A stretch of 64,000 nt of DNA from Megaleporinus macrocephalus (GCA_021613375.1 CM038720.1:3783889-3847888), one strand, 5' to 3'; shown: positions 27,800-41,506, counted from the first letter of the stretch. Made by a program: numbers and translations. Notes: generated by a model from the sequence alone, not told the origin.

Positions 27800-28510
27800 A
27801 CTCAACAGAAAGAGAACAAAGAAGCTTCAAAAGACATTCCAACAAGATCTTCAAACCGAGATCAGAGGAGTCCAGTCTGTGGTATGTTTTCTGTGGTTCC
27901 TCACTGATATAAAAGCTAGACAATCAAAAAGCTGAATCAGAGAATGAATCATTGAGAAGCCCAAAGACCCAAAGCTAAAGATATTCTGGAGGAACATAAC
28001 ATGGAAACTAGTGTGTGTAAGTGAGAACTGAAGTACAGCTTGTTAAATATTGTTTATGGGACAAACTATACTGTAGAATTTCCTCTGAGCTGCTTTCCAG
28101 TTACCAGACTCTGGAATTCGATACTGTGGGAAGATGAATGCATCATCCACTAAGCGTCATCCGACTATATATAGAGGATTTCTATTTGTATACCATGCTG
28201 CTGCAGGAAGTTACCCTCCTACCTTCTCCTTCCACCACCCTCGCTTCTGTATCCGTCCACTGTCTAAAAGTCAGGGGTGTACGAGTGTGTGTAAGTGTAT
28301 ATGTGTGCGTGTGGGTTGGTGTGAGTATGTAGGCCAACCCTCATGCCTGTGATCAGGACTGATGTTATTGATGTGACTTCTGGGTGGGTCAGTGTGTCAG
28401 TTCTTTCTATGAGTGTTTGTCAGGTTTGCACAAGGTTAGAACTAAAAAGGGTAAATAGGGAACTGGCCACGTTGAAACGAGAAATGTGAGTGAGAGAAGC
28501 GCCTCTACAT
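27800..28510. other. Unclassified intergenic DNA
   Basis: No feature supported. A short gtgtgtaagtgtatatgtgt-like stretch lies near 28285-28330. Confidence 0.45.
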
Positions 28511-28514
28511 AATG

Positions 28515-30150
<1,636 letters not shown>

Positions 30151-30152
30151 TA

Positions 30153-30254
30153 TTACAGTGGTGGTGATGGTGCTTACAGTGGTGGTGATGATGCTTACAG
30201 TGGTGGTGATGATGCTTACAGTGGTGGTGATGATGCTTACAGTGGTGGTGATGA
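30153..30254. repeat. 21-bp minisatellite, five copies
   Basis: Unit acagtggtggtgatgatgct plus one t, repeated about five times. The period is a multiple of three, so a short frame stays open (YSGGDDA repeats). This is not evidence of a gene. Confidence 0.95.
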
Positions 30255-30257
30255 TGC

Positions 30258-30812
30258 CGGCTATATCAGCTCCATTTACAATATAGTAGCAGCTTGTAGT
30301 TCTACTCTTACAGACTGTAGTTCATCTGATTCTCTGCATACTTTATTATTCTGTTCTTTAATGATCAGGACCCCCACAGGACCACCACAGAGCAGCTACT
30401 ATTAGGGAGGTGGGTCATTTTCAGCACTGCAGTGACACTGACCTGGTGGTGGTGTATTAGTGTGTGTGTTGTGCTGGTGTGAGTGGATCAGACATAGCTG
30501 TGCTGCTGCTGGAGTGTTTAAACACCTTAGTGTCTCTGCTGGAGTGAGAATCGTCCACCAACCAAAACTATCCAGACAGCAGTGTCCTGTGGGCGGCGTC
30601 CTGTGTCCACTGATGAAGAACTAGAGGAACACAAACTGTGCAGCAGCAGATGAGCTACTGTCTCTGACTTTACATCTACAAGGTGGACCAGCAAGTAGTA
30701 GGAGTGTCTAATAGAGTGGACAGTGAGTGGACACAGTGTTTAAACACTCCAGCAGCAGCACTGCTGAGTCTGATCCACTCACACCAGCACAACACACACA
30801 CTAAGACACCAT

Positions 30813-30832
<20 letters not shown>
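30258..30832. mobile_element. Foldback MITE, near-complete copy
   Basis: Same order as the 24333 copy: actgtagttcatctgattct, atgatcaggacccccacagg, gtgctggtgtgagtggatca, the central core with ctgtgggcggcgtcctgtgt, then the inverted arm gatccactcacaccagcaca. The right arm is truncated at a CA run and then a TA array. Confidence 0.83.

Positions 30833-30868
<36 letters not shown>
30812..30868. repeat. CA then TA microsatellite
   Basis: About 20 bp of ca followed by about 35 bp of ta, closing the foldback element. Confidence 0.95.
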
Positions 30869-30872
<4 letters not shown>

Positions 30873-31490
30873 GTGGATTCAGTGGATGTTCTTACAGCAA
30901 GGGTGAGAAATAAAGAATGATGAATGGATAAACAGAGTAATTCATTAGTAAATAACGAGTGCGGCTCGTTTAAAGGTACAGAGCGTGTGTGGATAAAGCT
31001 CCACATTTCCGTATGTTAATTCAGAGCATGTCTTCCATCGCATTACCCTACAAACTGTCGTCATCTCTTCTGTCTGTTGCCATAGTTACCTGGCTCCTTG
31101 TTCATGGCTCCTCTCCACCAGCCTCTATAATGTGCATGCGAGAGACCGTCCTGGTGTGTGTGAGAGAGTAGGGTGTTGGAGGGTGGGGGGTGGGGGGGAG
31201 TAGTGTGTTCATGTGTGTGTGTTGGTGAATATATGAATGTATAAGTGTGTATGGTCCTCGTTTAGGTTTATATGTATGTTAATATGGAGAAATGAAAGAA
31301 GATGAAAGAACAAAGAGCCAGCAGAACAGAAGGGGAGGGGGAGAGGAAGCAGAGAAAACAGGGGATGAGGTGGAAAAAGAGAAAGGAGGGAGGAATAGTA
31401 ATCTTCTTACTGTGCAGCGCTGCCGTGCTATGAATGCGCTGTTGCTGGAACGCTGGAGAGGGAAAAGGAGGACAGAGCGAGAGAGAGTGG
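30869..31490. other. Intergenic DNA
   Basis: Unique sequence turning purine-rich after 31290. It contains gttgccatagttacc at about 31076, one mismatch from a palindromic RFX X-box, and a G-rich run at 31180-31197. No gene supported. Confidence 0.4.
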
Positions 31491-32935
31491 GTGGTAGAGA
31501 GAGAAAGAGAGAGAGAGGTAAAGAGCAAGAATAGCAGAGAGAGAAAGAGAGGTAGAGAGACAAAAGAGGTAGAAAGGGAGAGAGGTAAAGAGAGAGAGAG
31601 GAAAAGAGGTAAAGAGAGGCAGAGAGAGGAAGGGAGAGAGGTAAAGAGAAAGAGAGGAAGAGAGGTAAAGAGCGAAAGAGAGGTAGAGAGAGAAAGGGAG
31701 AGAGGTAAAGAGAGAAAGAGAAAAAGAGAGGTAGAGAGAGAAAGAGAGGTAGAGAGGTAGAGGGAAAAAGAGAGGTAGAGAGAGAAAGTGAGAGAGGTAA
31801 AGAGAGAGAGGAGGAGAGGTAGAGAGAAAAAGAGAGGTAGAGAGAGAGACAGGGGAAGAGAGGTAGAGAGAGAAAGTGATAGAGTTAAAGAGAGAAAGGG
31901 AGGTAGAGAGAGGTAAAGAGAGAAAGGGAAAGAGGTAAAGAGAGGTAGAGAGAGAGACAGGGAAAGAGAGGTAGAGAGAGAAAGGGATAGAGGTAAAGAG
32001 AGAAAGGGAGGTAGAGAGAGGTAAAGAGAGAAAGGGAAAGAGGTAAAGAGAGGTAGAGAGAGAGACAGGGGAAGAGAGGAAGAGAGAGAGACAGGGAAAG
32101 AGAGGTAGAGAGAGAAAGGGAGAGAGGTAAAGAGAGAAAGGGAGGTAGAGAGAGAAAGGGAGAGAAGTAAAGAGAGGTAGAGAGAGAGACAGGGGAAGAG
32201 AGGTAAAGAGAGAAAGGGAGAGAGGTAAAGAAAGAAAGAGAGGTAGAGAGAGGTAGAGAGAGAAAGGGAGAGAAGTAAAGAGAGGTAGAGAGAGAGACAG
32301 GGGAAGAGAGGTAAAGAGAGAAAGGGAGAGAGGTAAAGAAAGAAAGAGAGGTAGAGAGAGGTAGAGAGAGAAAGGGAGAGAGGTAAAGAGAGAAAGAGAG
32401 GTAGAGAGGTAAAAGGAGAAAGTGAGGTAGAGAGGTAGAAGGAGAAAGAGAGGTAGAAGGAGAAAGAGAGGTAGAGAGGTAGAAGGAGAAAGAGAGGTAG
32501 AGAGGTAGAAGGAGAAAGAGAGGTAGAGAGGTAGAAGGAGAAAGTGAGGTAGAGAGGTAGAAGGAGAAAGAGAGGTAGAGAGGTAGAAGGAGAAAGTGAG
32601 GTAGAGAGGTAGAAGGAGAAAGAGAGGTAGAGAGGTAGAAGGAGAAAGAGAGGTAGAGAGGTAGAAGGAGAAAGTGAGGTAGAGAGGTAGAAGGAGAAAG
32701 AGAGGTAGAGAGGTAGAAGGAGAAAGAGAGGTAGAGTGGTAGAAGGAGAAAGAGAGGTAGAGAGGTAGAAGGAGAAAGAGAGGTAGAGAGGTAGAAGGAG
32801 AAAGAGAGCTAGAGAGGTAGAAGGAGAAAGAGAGGTAGAGAGGTAGAAGGAGAAAGAGAGGTAGAGAGGTAGAAGGAGAAAGAGAGGTAGAAGGAGAAAG
32901 AGAGGTAGAGAGGTAGAAGGAGAAAGAGAGGTAGA
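31490..32935. repeat. 1.4-kb polypurine (GA-rich) tandem tract
   Basis: Nearly pure A and G with scattered T. The first part has irregular units of agaggtaaagagagaaaggg, with blocks of about 110 bp repeated (agagaagtaaagagaggtag near 32162 and 32271). From 32398 it is a regular 26-bp unit based on gaggtagaaggagaaagaga, about 20 copies. The 582-codon minus-strand frame through it is a repeat by-product (LYLSFSFYLSTSLS). Confidence 0.97.
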
Positions 32936-33261
32936 CAGAGTCAGGGATCTTCTTTGATCTGCTACAGGACCACCTTGTCCTTGATCCAATATGGCAGCTT
33001 TCAAGATGGCATCCATGTTCAGGGCACAGCCTAAAAGATAGGACCCCTCACTCGTTACTTGCTGGGGTATTTAGATACGTCATTTTCTCTTTCAGTCCTG
33101 AAAATAAAGGGTGTCCTGATACTTTTGACTCACCCTGTGTAATGTTGTCACTTATAGAATATTTACTATAAATTTGAATTAATGTAACATCATTTCATTA
33201 ATACTGGAGCATTTCTATTGGTCCTCCCTTCAGGACATTTCAACAGAGAGAGGGCATATCA

Positions 33262-33467
33262 TCAATGTCCAATAGAACACAAGTATAATAATAATAGTCT
33301 TCACTCTAATGTAAGTCAATGGAACCAGAATTTTTTTTTCAAAGCTGTTTTGGAGCATTTCTATTGGTCCATTCATCATGAAATTATCATACCATGAAAA
33401 ACAGCGTCTGTCGTGTTCAAATGATGCAGAAAAATAAAAATGGGGATCCATCTTTTCCTTTAGACAC
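33262..33467. mobile_element. MITE, 'tcatcactgtcc' family, copy C (inverted)
   Basis: Contains atcatcaatgtccaatag, aatgtaagtcaatggaacca, gagcatttctattggtccat, tcatcatgaaatt and gcagaaaaataaaaatgggg in family order. A second scrap (ggagcatttctattggtcc) lies just upstream at 33206. Confidence 0.78.
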
Positions 33468-33755
33468 ACTCATCCCTCTGACCCAGATCGGACTCGTGCG
33501 GTCGCAGTGCAGGTGTGCTCTAGGCAGTCGTGTGAATGTGAGATCCGTCGCTTTCCGACTGAAAGAACACCCCACACGTGTGCAGGTTGGCGAGGGATGC
33601 AGGGTTGCCATGGCAGCGGCTGATGGAGAGTGGGGTTTGGAAGATGGAGTGGGGGTGCAGACATGGTTTATGTACTGTGGCTACATGGAGCAACCAGAGG
33701 CCATAAATATTAGACAGCAGAGACAGCCTGACTGAACTGAGATAGACCTATAAAT
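33468..33755. other. Short unique island
   Basis: GC-balanced and non-repetitive, with small open frames on both strands that I cannot assign. It includes gttgccatggcagc at about 33604, which resembles half of an RFX X-box. Confidence 0.35.
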
Positions 33756-33759
33756 ATAG

Positions 33760-34203
33760 AAACACACACACTAACACACACACACACACACACACACAGA
33801 CAGACAAATAAACACACATACACACACGCTAACACACAAATAAACACACATACACACACACACACATAAACACACACACTAACATACACACACACACAAA
33901 TAAACACACCTACACACACACACACACACATATACATACGCACACACACACACATACACACATACATACACACACACACACATATACATACACACACACA
34001 ACACACACACACACATACATACACACACACAACACACAACACACACACAAACACACACAAAACACACACACAAATAAACACACACACATATAAATACGCA
34101 CACACACACACAACACACACACAAATGAACACACACATATACACACACACAAACACACACACACACAACACACACACAAACACACACGTACATACACACA
34201 CAA

Positions 34204-34255
<52 letters not shown>

Positions 34256-34335
34256 CACAAACACACACACACACACACACAAACACACACGTACATACAC
34301 ACACAAAACATACACGCACACACACATGTACACAG
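33760..34335. repeat. CA-rich compound microsatellite
   Basis: About 570 bp of acacac with caaa, cata and aaataaacac variants. Open frames on the minus strand are CVCV low-complexity repeats. Confidence 0.97.
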
Positions 34336-34735
34336 ATAAGTGAAGGTAGTGTTACAGTTTACCTGTACACAGGTAGGTGAAGGTAGTGTTACAGTTTACC
34401 TGTACACAGGTAGATTAAGGTAGTGTTCCAGTTTACCTGTACACAGGTAGGTGAAGGTAATGTTACAGTTTACCTGTACACAGGTAGGTAAAGGTAGTGT
34501 TACAGTTTACCTGTACACAGGTAGGTGAAGGTAGTGTTACAGTTTACCTGTACACAGGTAGGTGAAGGTAGTGTTACAGTTTACCTGTACACAGGTAGAT
34601 TAAGGTAGTGTTCCAGTTTACCTGCACACAGGTAGGTGAAGGTAATGTTACAGTTTACCTGTACACAGGTAGGTGAAGGTAGTGTTACAGTTTACCTGTA
34701 CACAGGTAGATAAAGGTTGTGATACAGTTTACCGT
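34328..34735. repeat. 37-bp minisatellite, about 11 copies
   Basis: Unit gtacacaggtaggtgaaggt followed by agtgttacagtttacct. The variant tagattaagg recurs at 34411 and 34596, exactly five units (185 bp) apart, so a five-unit block has been duplicated. Confidence 0.95.
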
Positions 34736-34906
34736 GACCCTCACTCAAGTTGTTTGTTCCCTCAGGTTGAAAGTTGAAGTACTTTAGTGAGTAGAGCGGT
34801 TTTAATTTGAAGCGTAAAGCAATAATAGAGTACTAGAGTTACCCAAAGTTCCAAGCCTATTCAAACCTATTGTATCTCAGATTTGTATTTACTTTGTATG
34901 TTATAT

Positions 34907-35146
34907 ATCATCAGTGTCCAAAGAAAAATGTGTCTTCATTTTTGATTTTCATTTTTCTACATCAGTTGAACAAGACCGCTGCTTTTTATATCTTGTGATT
35001 TCTTGATGAGTGGACCAACAGAAATGCTCCAAAATAGCTTGGAAAAAAATTGGTTCCATTGACTTCCATTAAAATTGAAGAAGGTTTTTGTTCTGTCCTG
35101 TAAAATTGCCACTTTGGAGACATGTTTTTCTTTGGACAGTGACGAT
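34907..35146. mobile_element. MITE, 'tcatcactgtcc' family, copy D (best-preserved ends)
   Basis: 240 bp with clear terminal inverted repeats: atcatcagtgtccaaagaaa at the left and tttctttggacagtgacgat at the right. Internally it has gagtggaccaacagaaatgc and ggttccattgacttccatta. Non-coding. Confidence 0.85.
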
Positions 35147-36190
35147 ATGTTAATTCCCAGGTCTTCTGACCAGGAATGGGTGTATCAAATGGTCAGTTTG
35201 GTTGTAACAAGAGGATTAAAACTGATGTCCATTATAACTAACATACTCCAACGCTGCTGCTGAAGTATGTAGTTTGGAAGTTTCCTTATTATAATATAAT
35301 ATGATAGTAGAATATAATAGTAATGTTGCTGTTGTGAAAAAAAATACTGCTGTAGTTACTTCAAAGTTTAAGTTCAGCAACAGTATAGTTTTGTGATTCT
35401 TACTCAGTTTGTTGAACCTAAAGGTTTGAGTGTATTTGAGTGTATAATTGATAAAAATGCCTGAGTGTGGATTCAGTGGCCTCAGATTTATTCTCTATTC
35501 CCTATCGAGCAAATCCAGAGCTCTGTTTTCTTTCGCTGAAGGTTGCAGGTGGGTGGATGAAGAGCAACGTGACGCTGGCGCTCGGTCTCTTCGGCAAGCG
35601 TTAAGTGGGGCAGTGGAGCCGAGCTTTTCTTAGAGCACTTCATAATTATTTCACCCTCTGCGCCTTCGCTCGAGAGGAAAACGCAGCTGACATGTGACAC
35701 AGTTCTCGCCAACCTCTTTGTCTCTCAGCCCACATACACAAACCTCAAGGCTCTAATTGCGTTCGTGGTCTTGGTTTCTGGCATACAGGATTTTTCTGAA
35801 CAATCACAGTTGAGGCCTCGTAACTGGCCAAAAGTCATAATGAACAACTTATTACATTCAAAACTGAAGAAGGTTTGACTTACATTCAGCAATACTATAC
35901 ACATTTCTTACAGTTATATTTTTTATATTTATATAGATATAACAACATCTGTATGTTCAGCTGATTCATAGTGCTCCATTGATGTCATACCATTTAGGCA
36001 GGCAACTCAATGGTGCTGAGATAACAAACTGATCAACCACAGGCAGTAAAACGTGTTTCGGGGTAATAAACTAATTTTTAAAGCACAATAAATGAAACAT
36101 TTATAATGTTTTATGTAGTAACACAAGCCTGAAATCTAAACAGCTGAGATTTACAATATTCTTATTATTGCTGCATCCCAAACGGCATAC
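35147..36190. other. Intergenic DNA with a GC-balanced island at 35480-35760
   Basis: The island is repeat-free and carries short ORFs without family signatures. The flanks are AT-rich. It is a candidate for conserved non-coding sequence. Confidence 0.35.
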
Positions 36191-36214
36191 AAGAACACAA
36201 AATAGTATATAAAC

Positions 36215-37880
36215 AATAGTGCATATATTATCAGAAGTGTGCTCATTAGTGTAGTAAGTGAAGTATAGAAGTGTATTCATTAGTATAGTAGGTGAAGTAT
36301 AGAAGTGTGCTCATTAGTGTAGTAGGTGAAGTATAGTAGTGTATTCATTACTGTAGTAGGTGAAGTATAGTAGTGTATTCATTACTGTAGTAGGTGAAGT
36401 ATAGTAGTGTATTCATTAGTGTAGTAGGTGAAGTATAGAAGTGTATTCATTAGTGTAGTAGGTGAAGTATAGAAGTGTATTCATTACTGTAGTAGGTGAA
36501 GTATAGTAGTGTATTCATTAGTGTAGTAGGTGAAGTATAGAAGTGTAGTCATTAGTGTAGTAGGTGAAGTATAGAATTGTATTCATTAGTGTAGTAGGTG
36601 AAGTATAGAAGTGTAGTCATTAGTGTAGTAGGTGAAGTATAGAAGTGTATTCATTAGTGTAGTAGGTGAAGTATAGAAGTGTAGTCATTAGTGTAGTAGG
36701 TGAAGTATAGAAGTGTAGTCATTAGTGTAGTAGGTGAAGTATAGAAGTGTATTCATTAGTGTAGTAGGTGAAGTATAGAAGTGTAGTCATTAGTGTAGTA
36801 GGTGAAGTATAGAAGTGTAGTCATTAGTGTAGTAGGTGAAGTATAGAAGTGTATTCATTAGTGTAGTAGGTGTAGTATAGAAGTGTATTCATTAGTGTAG
36901 TAGGTGAAGTATAGAATTGTATTCATTAGTGTAGTAGGTGAAGTATAGAAGTGTAGTCATTAGTGTAGTAGGTGAAGTATAGAAGTGTATTCATTAGTGT
37001 AGTAGGTGAAGTATAGAAGTGTAGTCATTAGTGTAGTAGGTGAAGTATAGAAGTGTAGTCATTAGTGTAGTAGGTGAAGTATAGAAGTGTATTCATTAGT
37101 GTAGTAGGTGAAGTATAGAAGTGTAGTCATTAGTGTAGTAGGTGAAGTATAGAAGTGTAGTCATTAGTGTAGTAGGTGAAGTATAGAAGTGTATTCATTA
37201 GTGTAGTAGGTGAAGTATAGAAGTGTATTCATTAGTGTAGTAGGTGAAGTATAGAAGTGTATTCATTAGTGTAGTAGGTGAAGTATAGAAGTGTAGTCAT
37301 TAGTGTAGTAGGTGAAGTATAGAAGTGTGTTTATTAGTGTAGTAGGTGAAGTATAGAAGTGTATTCATTAGTGTAGTAGGTGAAGTATAGAAGTGTATTC
37401 ATTAATGTAGTAGGTGAAGTATAGAGGTGTACTCATTAGTGTAGTAGGTGAAGTATAGAAGTGTATTCATTAGTGTAGTAGGTGAGAGTATAGTAGTGTA
37501 TTCATTAGTGTAGTAGGTGAAGTATAGAAGTGTATTCATTAGTGTAGTAGGTGAAGTATAGAAGTGTATTCATTAGTGTAGTAGGTAAAGTATAGAAGAG
37601 CAATCAGTGAAATAGTCAGTGATATATAGAAGTTCACTCTTAGGTGTAGTAAGTGAAGTATAGACATACACTCCTTAATGAAGGAGGTGAAGTATAGAAG
37701 TGTACTTGTTAGTGTAGTAGGTGAAGTATAGAATTGTGCTAACTATTGAAGTAGGTAAAGTATAGAAGTGTACTCATTAGCACAGTAGGTGAAGTATAGA
37801 AGTGTACTCATTAGCACAGTAGGTGAAGTATAGAAGTACACTCAGTAGTGTAAGAGGTGAAGTATAGAAGTGTACTCATT
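36215..37880. repeat. 34-bp minisatellite with 340-bp higher-order unit
   Basis: About 48 copies of gtgtattcattagtgtagta plus ggtgaagtatagaa. The interchange of attcat and agtcat follows a ten-unit order: the variant atagaattgt is at 36571 and again at 36911, and the units after it repeat in the same order. Both ends decay into imperfect units. Confidence 0.95.
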
Positions 37881-38740
37881 CATTTATTAATATAAGTATA
37901 TAAGTATAGTTACCGCTTGTCTCCCAAAATTATGTGAAATCATCGATTCATAAATGGTTCCTGGGTTCTAAGAAGATTTAATTTCATTTGTAAACAAAAT
38001 GAAGGTTGTTTGTACTTTAAACTCATCCTTTTTATGTGGTCTAGACCTGCAGTGGTTCTCAAAGACAAGATGGTTCATATTTTTGCTTCAAAAACAGGAA
38101 AATCATGAAAATCTGAATTATCTGGTGGTCCCTGAACACCTTTAAAAAGTGTTTTGAAGAAACATCCACTGAAATATTCTTTAGGGAACCAAAAGTGATT
38201 CATTTGTAGAAGGGCTTCTAGATAGCTCTCCCGACACCTTTAAATGAATTGTGTTTTTAATGAACGGGACATTCGTTATGTCTTTCTATAATTAAGTAAT
38301 TGATTGACTTTGTATTGTATCTGTGTAATTACGGTATGATAAGTGTTAGGATGGAGAATTTTCTACATTAACAGAGGAGATTCTCTAAAAAGTCACCTTT
38401 AATATGTCAGATTGATAGTATGAGGTCATGGACGCTGCCCGAATATGTTAATTAAACAGGTTTATACTCAAACAGAGATTACAGTGACCTTCAGATGACC
38501 TCATCACTGGGCGCACTGTGATTGATGGGTAAGGAAAAGCTGAATTTCTCTCTTTGTTTTCTGATTCCTCTGAAATTTGTACGTGTGTTCAAAACTGTCA
38601 TTTTTGGATGTTCTAAATCCTCCGTGCTGCGGGTGGGAGTGCTGGTTGACGGCTGTGTTTCCATGACAACGGCAGCTGCAGTGGGGCTTTTTCCTCCTTT
38701 AAAGGAGGCTGCCAATTTTATGGGGGGGAGGGGACGAGGG
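37881..38740. other. Intergenic DNA with an X-box-like motif
   Basis: 38480-38720 is unique and GC-balanced. It contains gtttccatgacaac at about 38659, which fits the RFX X-box pattern RYYNYY-AT-RRNRAC, followed by cggcagctgcag with an E-box-like core. No gene supported. Regulatory function is inference. Confidence 0.35.
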
Positions 38741-38892
38741 GGAAGGGAAGAGAGAGAGAGAGAGAGAGAAAGAGAGATAGAGAGAGAGGGGGCTGGAAGA
38801 CTCGTTCCTACAGCAGATGGAGTCTTTTATTCCAGCAGAATGACTCTCTCTCTCTCTCTCTCTTTCTCTCTCTATCTCTCTCTATCTCTAAC
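38741..38892. repeat. Inverted GA / CT tracts (hairpin-forming)
   Basis: A gagaga tract with one agagatagagagagag interruption (38749-38791) is followed about 50 bp later by its inverted counterpart ctctct...ctctctatctct (38842-38888). The interruptions also pair, so the two form a long stem with a loop. Confidence 0.85.
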
Positions 38893-38989
38893 TGGTCTGC
38901 AGAAGGCAGTGACATCACTGCCTCAGAACAAAGAACGGAACCTTTTCCAGTCATCAATTGACTTCTCCAGACTGGTATACTGATAAAAA

Positions 38990-40136
38990 TCTAATGAGAA
39001 CCTAATTAGACTCAGTTTATATACAATACCTACATATAGAGTTATACATTCAACCTAATGAGAAACTGTAACTCAGTCTATATACAATACCTACATTTAG
39101 AGTTATACATTCAACCTAATGAGAAACTGTAACTCAGTTTATATACAATACCTACATTTAAAGTTACACATTCAACCTAATGAGAAACTGTAACTCAGTT
39201 TATATACAATACCTACATTTAAAGTTACACATTCAACCTAATGAGAAACTGTAACTCAGTTTATATACAATACCTACATTTAAAGTTACACATTCAACCT
39301 AATGAGAAACTGTAACTCAGTTTATATACAATACCTACATTTAGAGTTATACACTCAACCTAATGAGAAACTGTAACTCAGTTTATATACAATACCTACA
39401 TTTAAAGTTACACATTCAACCTAATGAGAAACTGTAACTCAGTTTATATACAATACCTACATTTAAAGTTACACATTCAACCTAATGAGAAACTGTAACT
39501 CAGTTTATATACAATACCTACATTTAGAGTTATACATTCAACCTAATGAGAAAGTGTAACTTAGTTTATATCACAATACCTACATTTAGAGTTATACATT
39601 CGACCTAATGAATAAATGTACTCAGTATATATCACAATACCTAAATTTAGGGTTATACATTCAACCTAATGAGAAACTGTAACTCAGTTTATATACAATA
39701 CTTACATTTAGAGTTATACATTCAACCTAATGAGAAAGTGTAACTTAGTTTATATCACAATACCTAAATTTAGAGTTATACATTCAACCTAATGAATAAA
39801 TGTACTCAGTATATATCACAATACCTAAATTTAGGGTTATACACTCAACCTAATGAGAAACTGTAACTTAGTTTATATACAATACTTACATTTAGAGTTA
39901 TACATTCAACCTAATGAGAAACTGTAACTCAGTTTATATACAATACTTACATTTAGTTATACACTCAACCTAATGAGAAACTGTAACTTAGTTTATATCA
40001 CAATGCCTACATTTAGAGTTATCCATTCAACCTAATGAGAAACTGTAACTCCGTTTATATACAATACTTACATTTAGAGTTATACATTCAACATAATGAG
40101 AAAGTGTAACTTAGTTTATATCACAATACCTACCCA
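38990..40136. repeat. 61-bp minisatellite, about 18 copies
   Basis: Unit starts cattcaacctaatgagaaac, continues tgtaactcagtttatataca and ends atacctacatttaaagttac plus a. Later copies carry tatatcacaat and aataaatgtact variants that recur in blocks (39541-39700 and 39720-39880). Confidence 0.96.
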
Positions 40137-40305
40137 GTATAGTAATAAATGCTTTGATGGACTGGAACTGTAATTGAATGTTCATGTTTGAATGGTGTGT
40201 AACTCAGAAGTGGGAGTCAGCTGGCCTTTTTCAATCTAATGTAATCAATGAGTCGCACAGAGCTGACCTTTCCCTGGTGAGATGACCAACACAGCATGGT
40301 AGAAT

Positions 40306-40566
40306 CTTCACCAACACTGTTCCTTCATCCCTTCATTCCTTTATCATCACCAACACTGTTCCTTCATCCCTTCATTCCTTTATCATCACCAACACTGTTT
40401 CTTCATCCCCTCATTCCTTTATCAACACCAACACTGTTCCTTCATCCCTTTATTCCTTTATCATCACCACCACTGTTCCTTCATCCCTTCATTCCTTTAT
40501 CATCACCAACACTGTTTCTTCATCCCTACATTTCTTTATCATCACAACACTGTTTCTTCATTCCCT
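40306..40566. repeat. 39-bp minisatellite, about 7 copies
   Basis: Unit atcaccaacactgttccttc followed by atcccttcattcctttatc. The period is 13 codons, so one frame stays open (TLFLHPFIPLSS) without being a gene. Confidence 0.93.
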
Positions 40567-41021
40567 TTGTCTCAAGTCACACTTAGAAGACAATGGGTAG
40601 TTGCGACTTGCTTCATTTGAGTAAGGGGTTAAAATCCATCCTTTTTTCTGGACTGATGAAAGGAGACCCCTCTTTTTGGCTTGGGGTGATTAGTGAAGCC
40701 CCTGATTAGCAGAATAATTGCTTTGGCAGCGGGGAAATGGAGGGCTTAGCCGAAAACCAGCTGCTGGCAGGAAGAGCAGTCTGCTTGAGCCGATTCTGTA
40801 ATGCCCCATCTTCTGGTCTTAGCTGCTCCCCAGCCTTCCTAAAGCTGCCGCCTCCGCCTCACTGTACAGAGTGCTCAGGACTTTATAATAGCTCTCTGTC
40901 TGAGCGGCTTCCTTCCTGTTACTACATATTTTAAATATAAGCCAGTGGGCAAGAGCTGCAGATGACAGTCCAGAGTTCTCTCTTCTTTTGCTAAGTATGT
41001 GGAATTATATCACAATTATCT
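40567..41021. other. Unique GC-balanced DNA
   Basis: No gene supported. The 40730-40935 stretch is the most balanced in composition and repeat-free. Confidence 0.4.
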
Positions 41022-41245
41022 GCTCTACCCTCGCTCTCCAATATAGAGTCCTTACAGGAGTCTTACCTTTCAATGTAAGTCAATGGAACCAAACATTTTT
41101 CCTCACTCTATTGGAGCATTTCCGTCGGTCCATTCATCATGAAATTTTGACAAAATGTAAACAGCAGCTGTTTTGTTTAAATAATATAGAAAAAGGAAAA
41201 TCATCAAAAATAGAGAGACATGATTTTCTTTAGACAGTGATGATT
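41022..41245. mobile_element. MITE, 'tcatcactgtcc' family, copy E (inverted)
   Basis: Contains caatgtaagtcaatggaacc, ttggagcatttccgtcggtc, cattcatcatgaaatttt and the right end ttttctttagacagtgatga. The left end is decayed. Confidence 0.8.
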
Positions 41246-41506
41246 TACTACTGTGGCAGATAAAGGTCAGATTGAAAAACACTGGCCTAAACCTGCCTGC
41301 CTTAACTGAAGATGGGAGGAATGTTTTTATGATACAGGATGGTTTAAATTTGTGGACTATAAGAATTATACACTGGACAAATAACATACTCTAATATTTC
41401 TTTGGACCACCTGCAGCTTTGGTTGTGCCACATATTCAGTGAGGCATTGTCTCCACAACCTTATGCTACATGAGAATATATATTTCCCTCCAGGTTTTAA
41501 TGAACT

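Noticed and set aside
31268..33016. 582-codon minus-strand open frame
   Set aside because: Encoded by the purine tandem tract; the protein is only S/L/F/Y repeats and its length follows the repeat periods, with no family signature.
33710..34343. Cys/Val-rich frames up to 207 codons
   Set aside because: Translation of the CA microsatellite.
40296..40586. 96-codon frame with PTLFLHPFIPLSS repeats
   Set aside because: The 39-bp minisatellite keeps the frame open; no other coding evidence.
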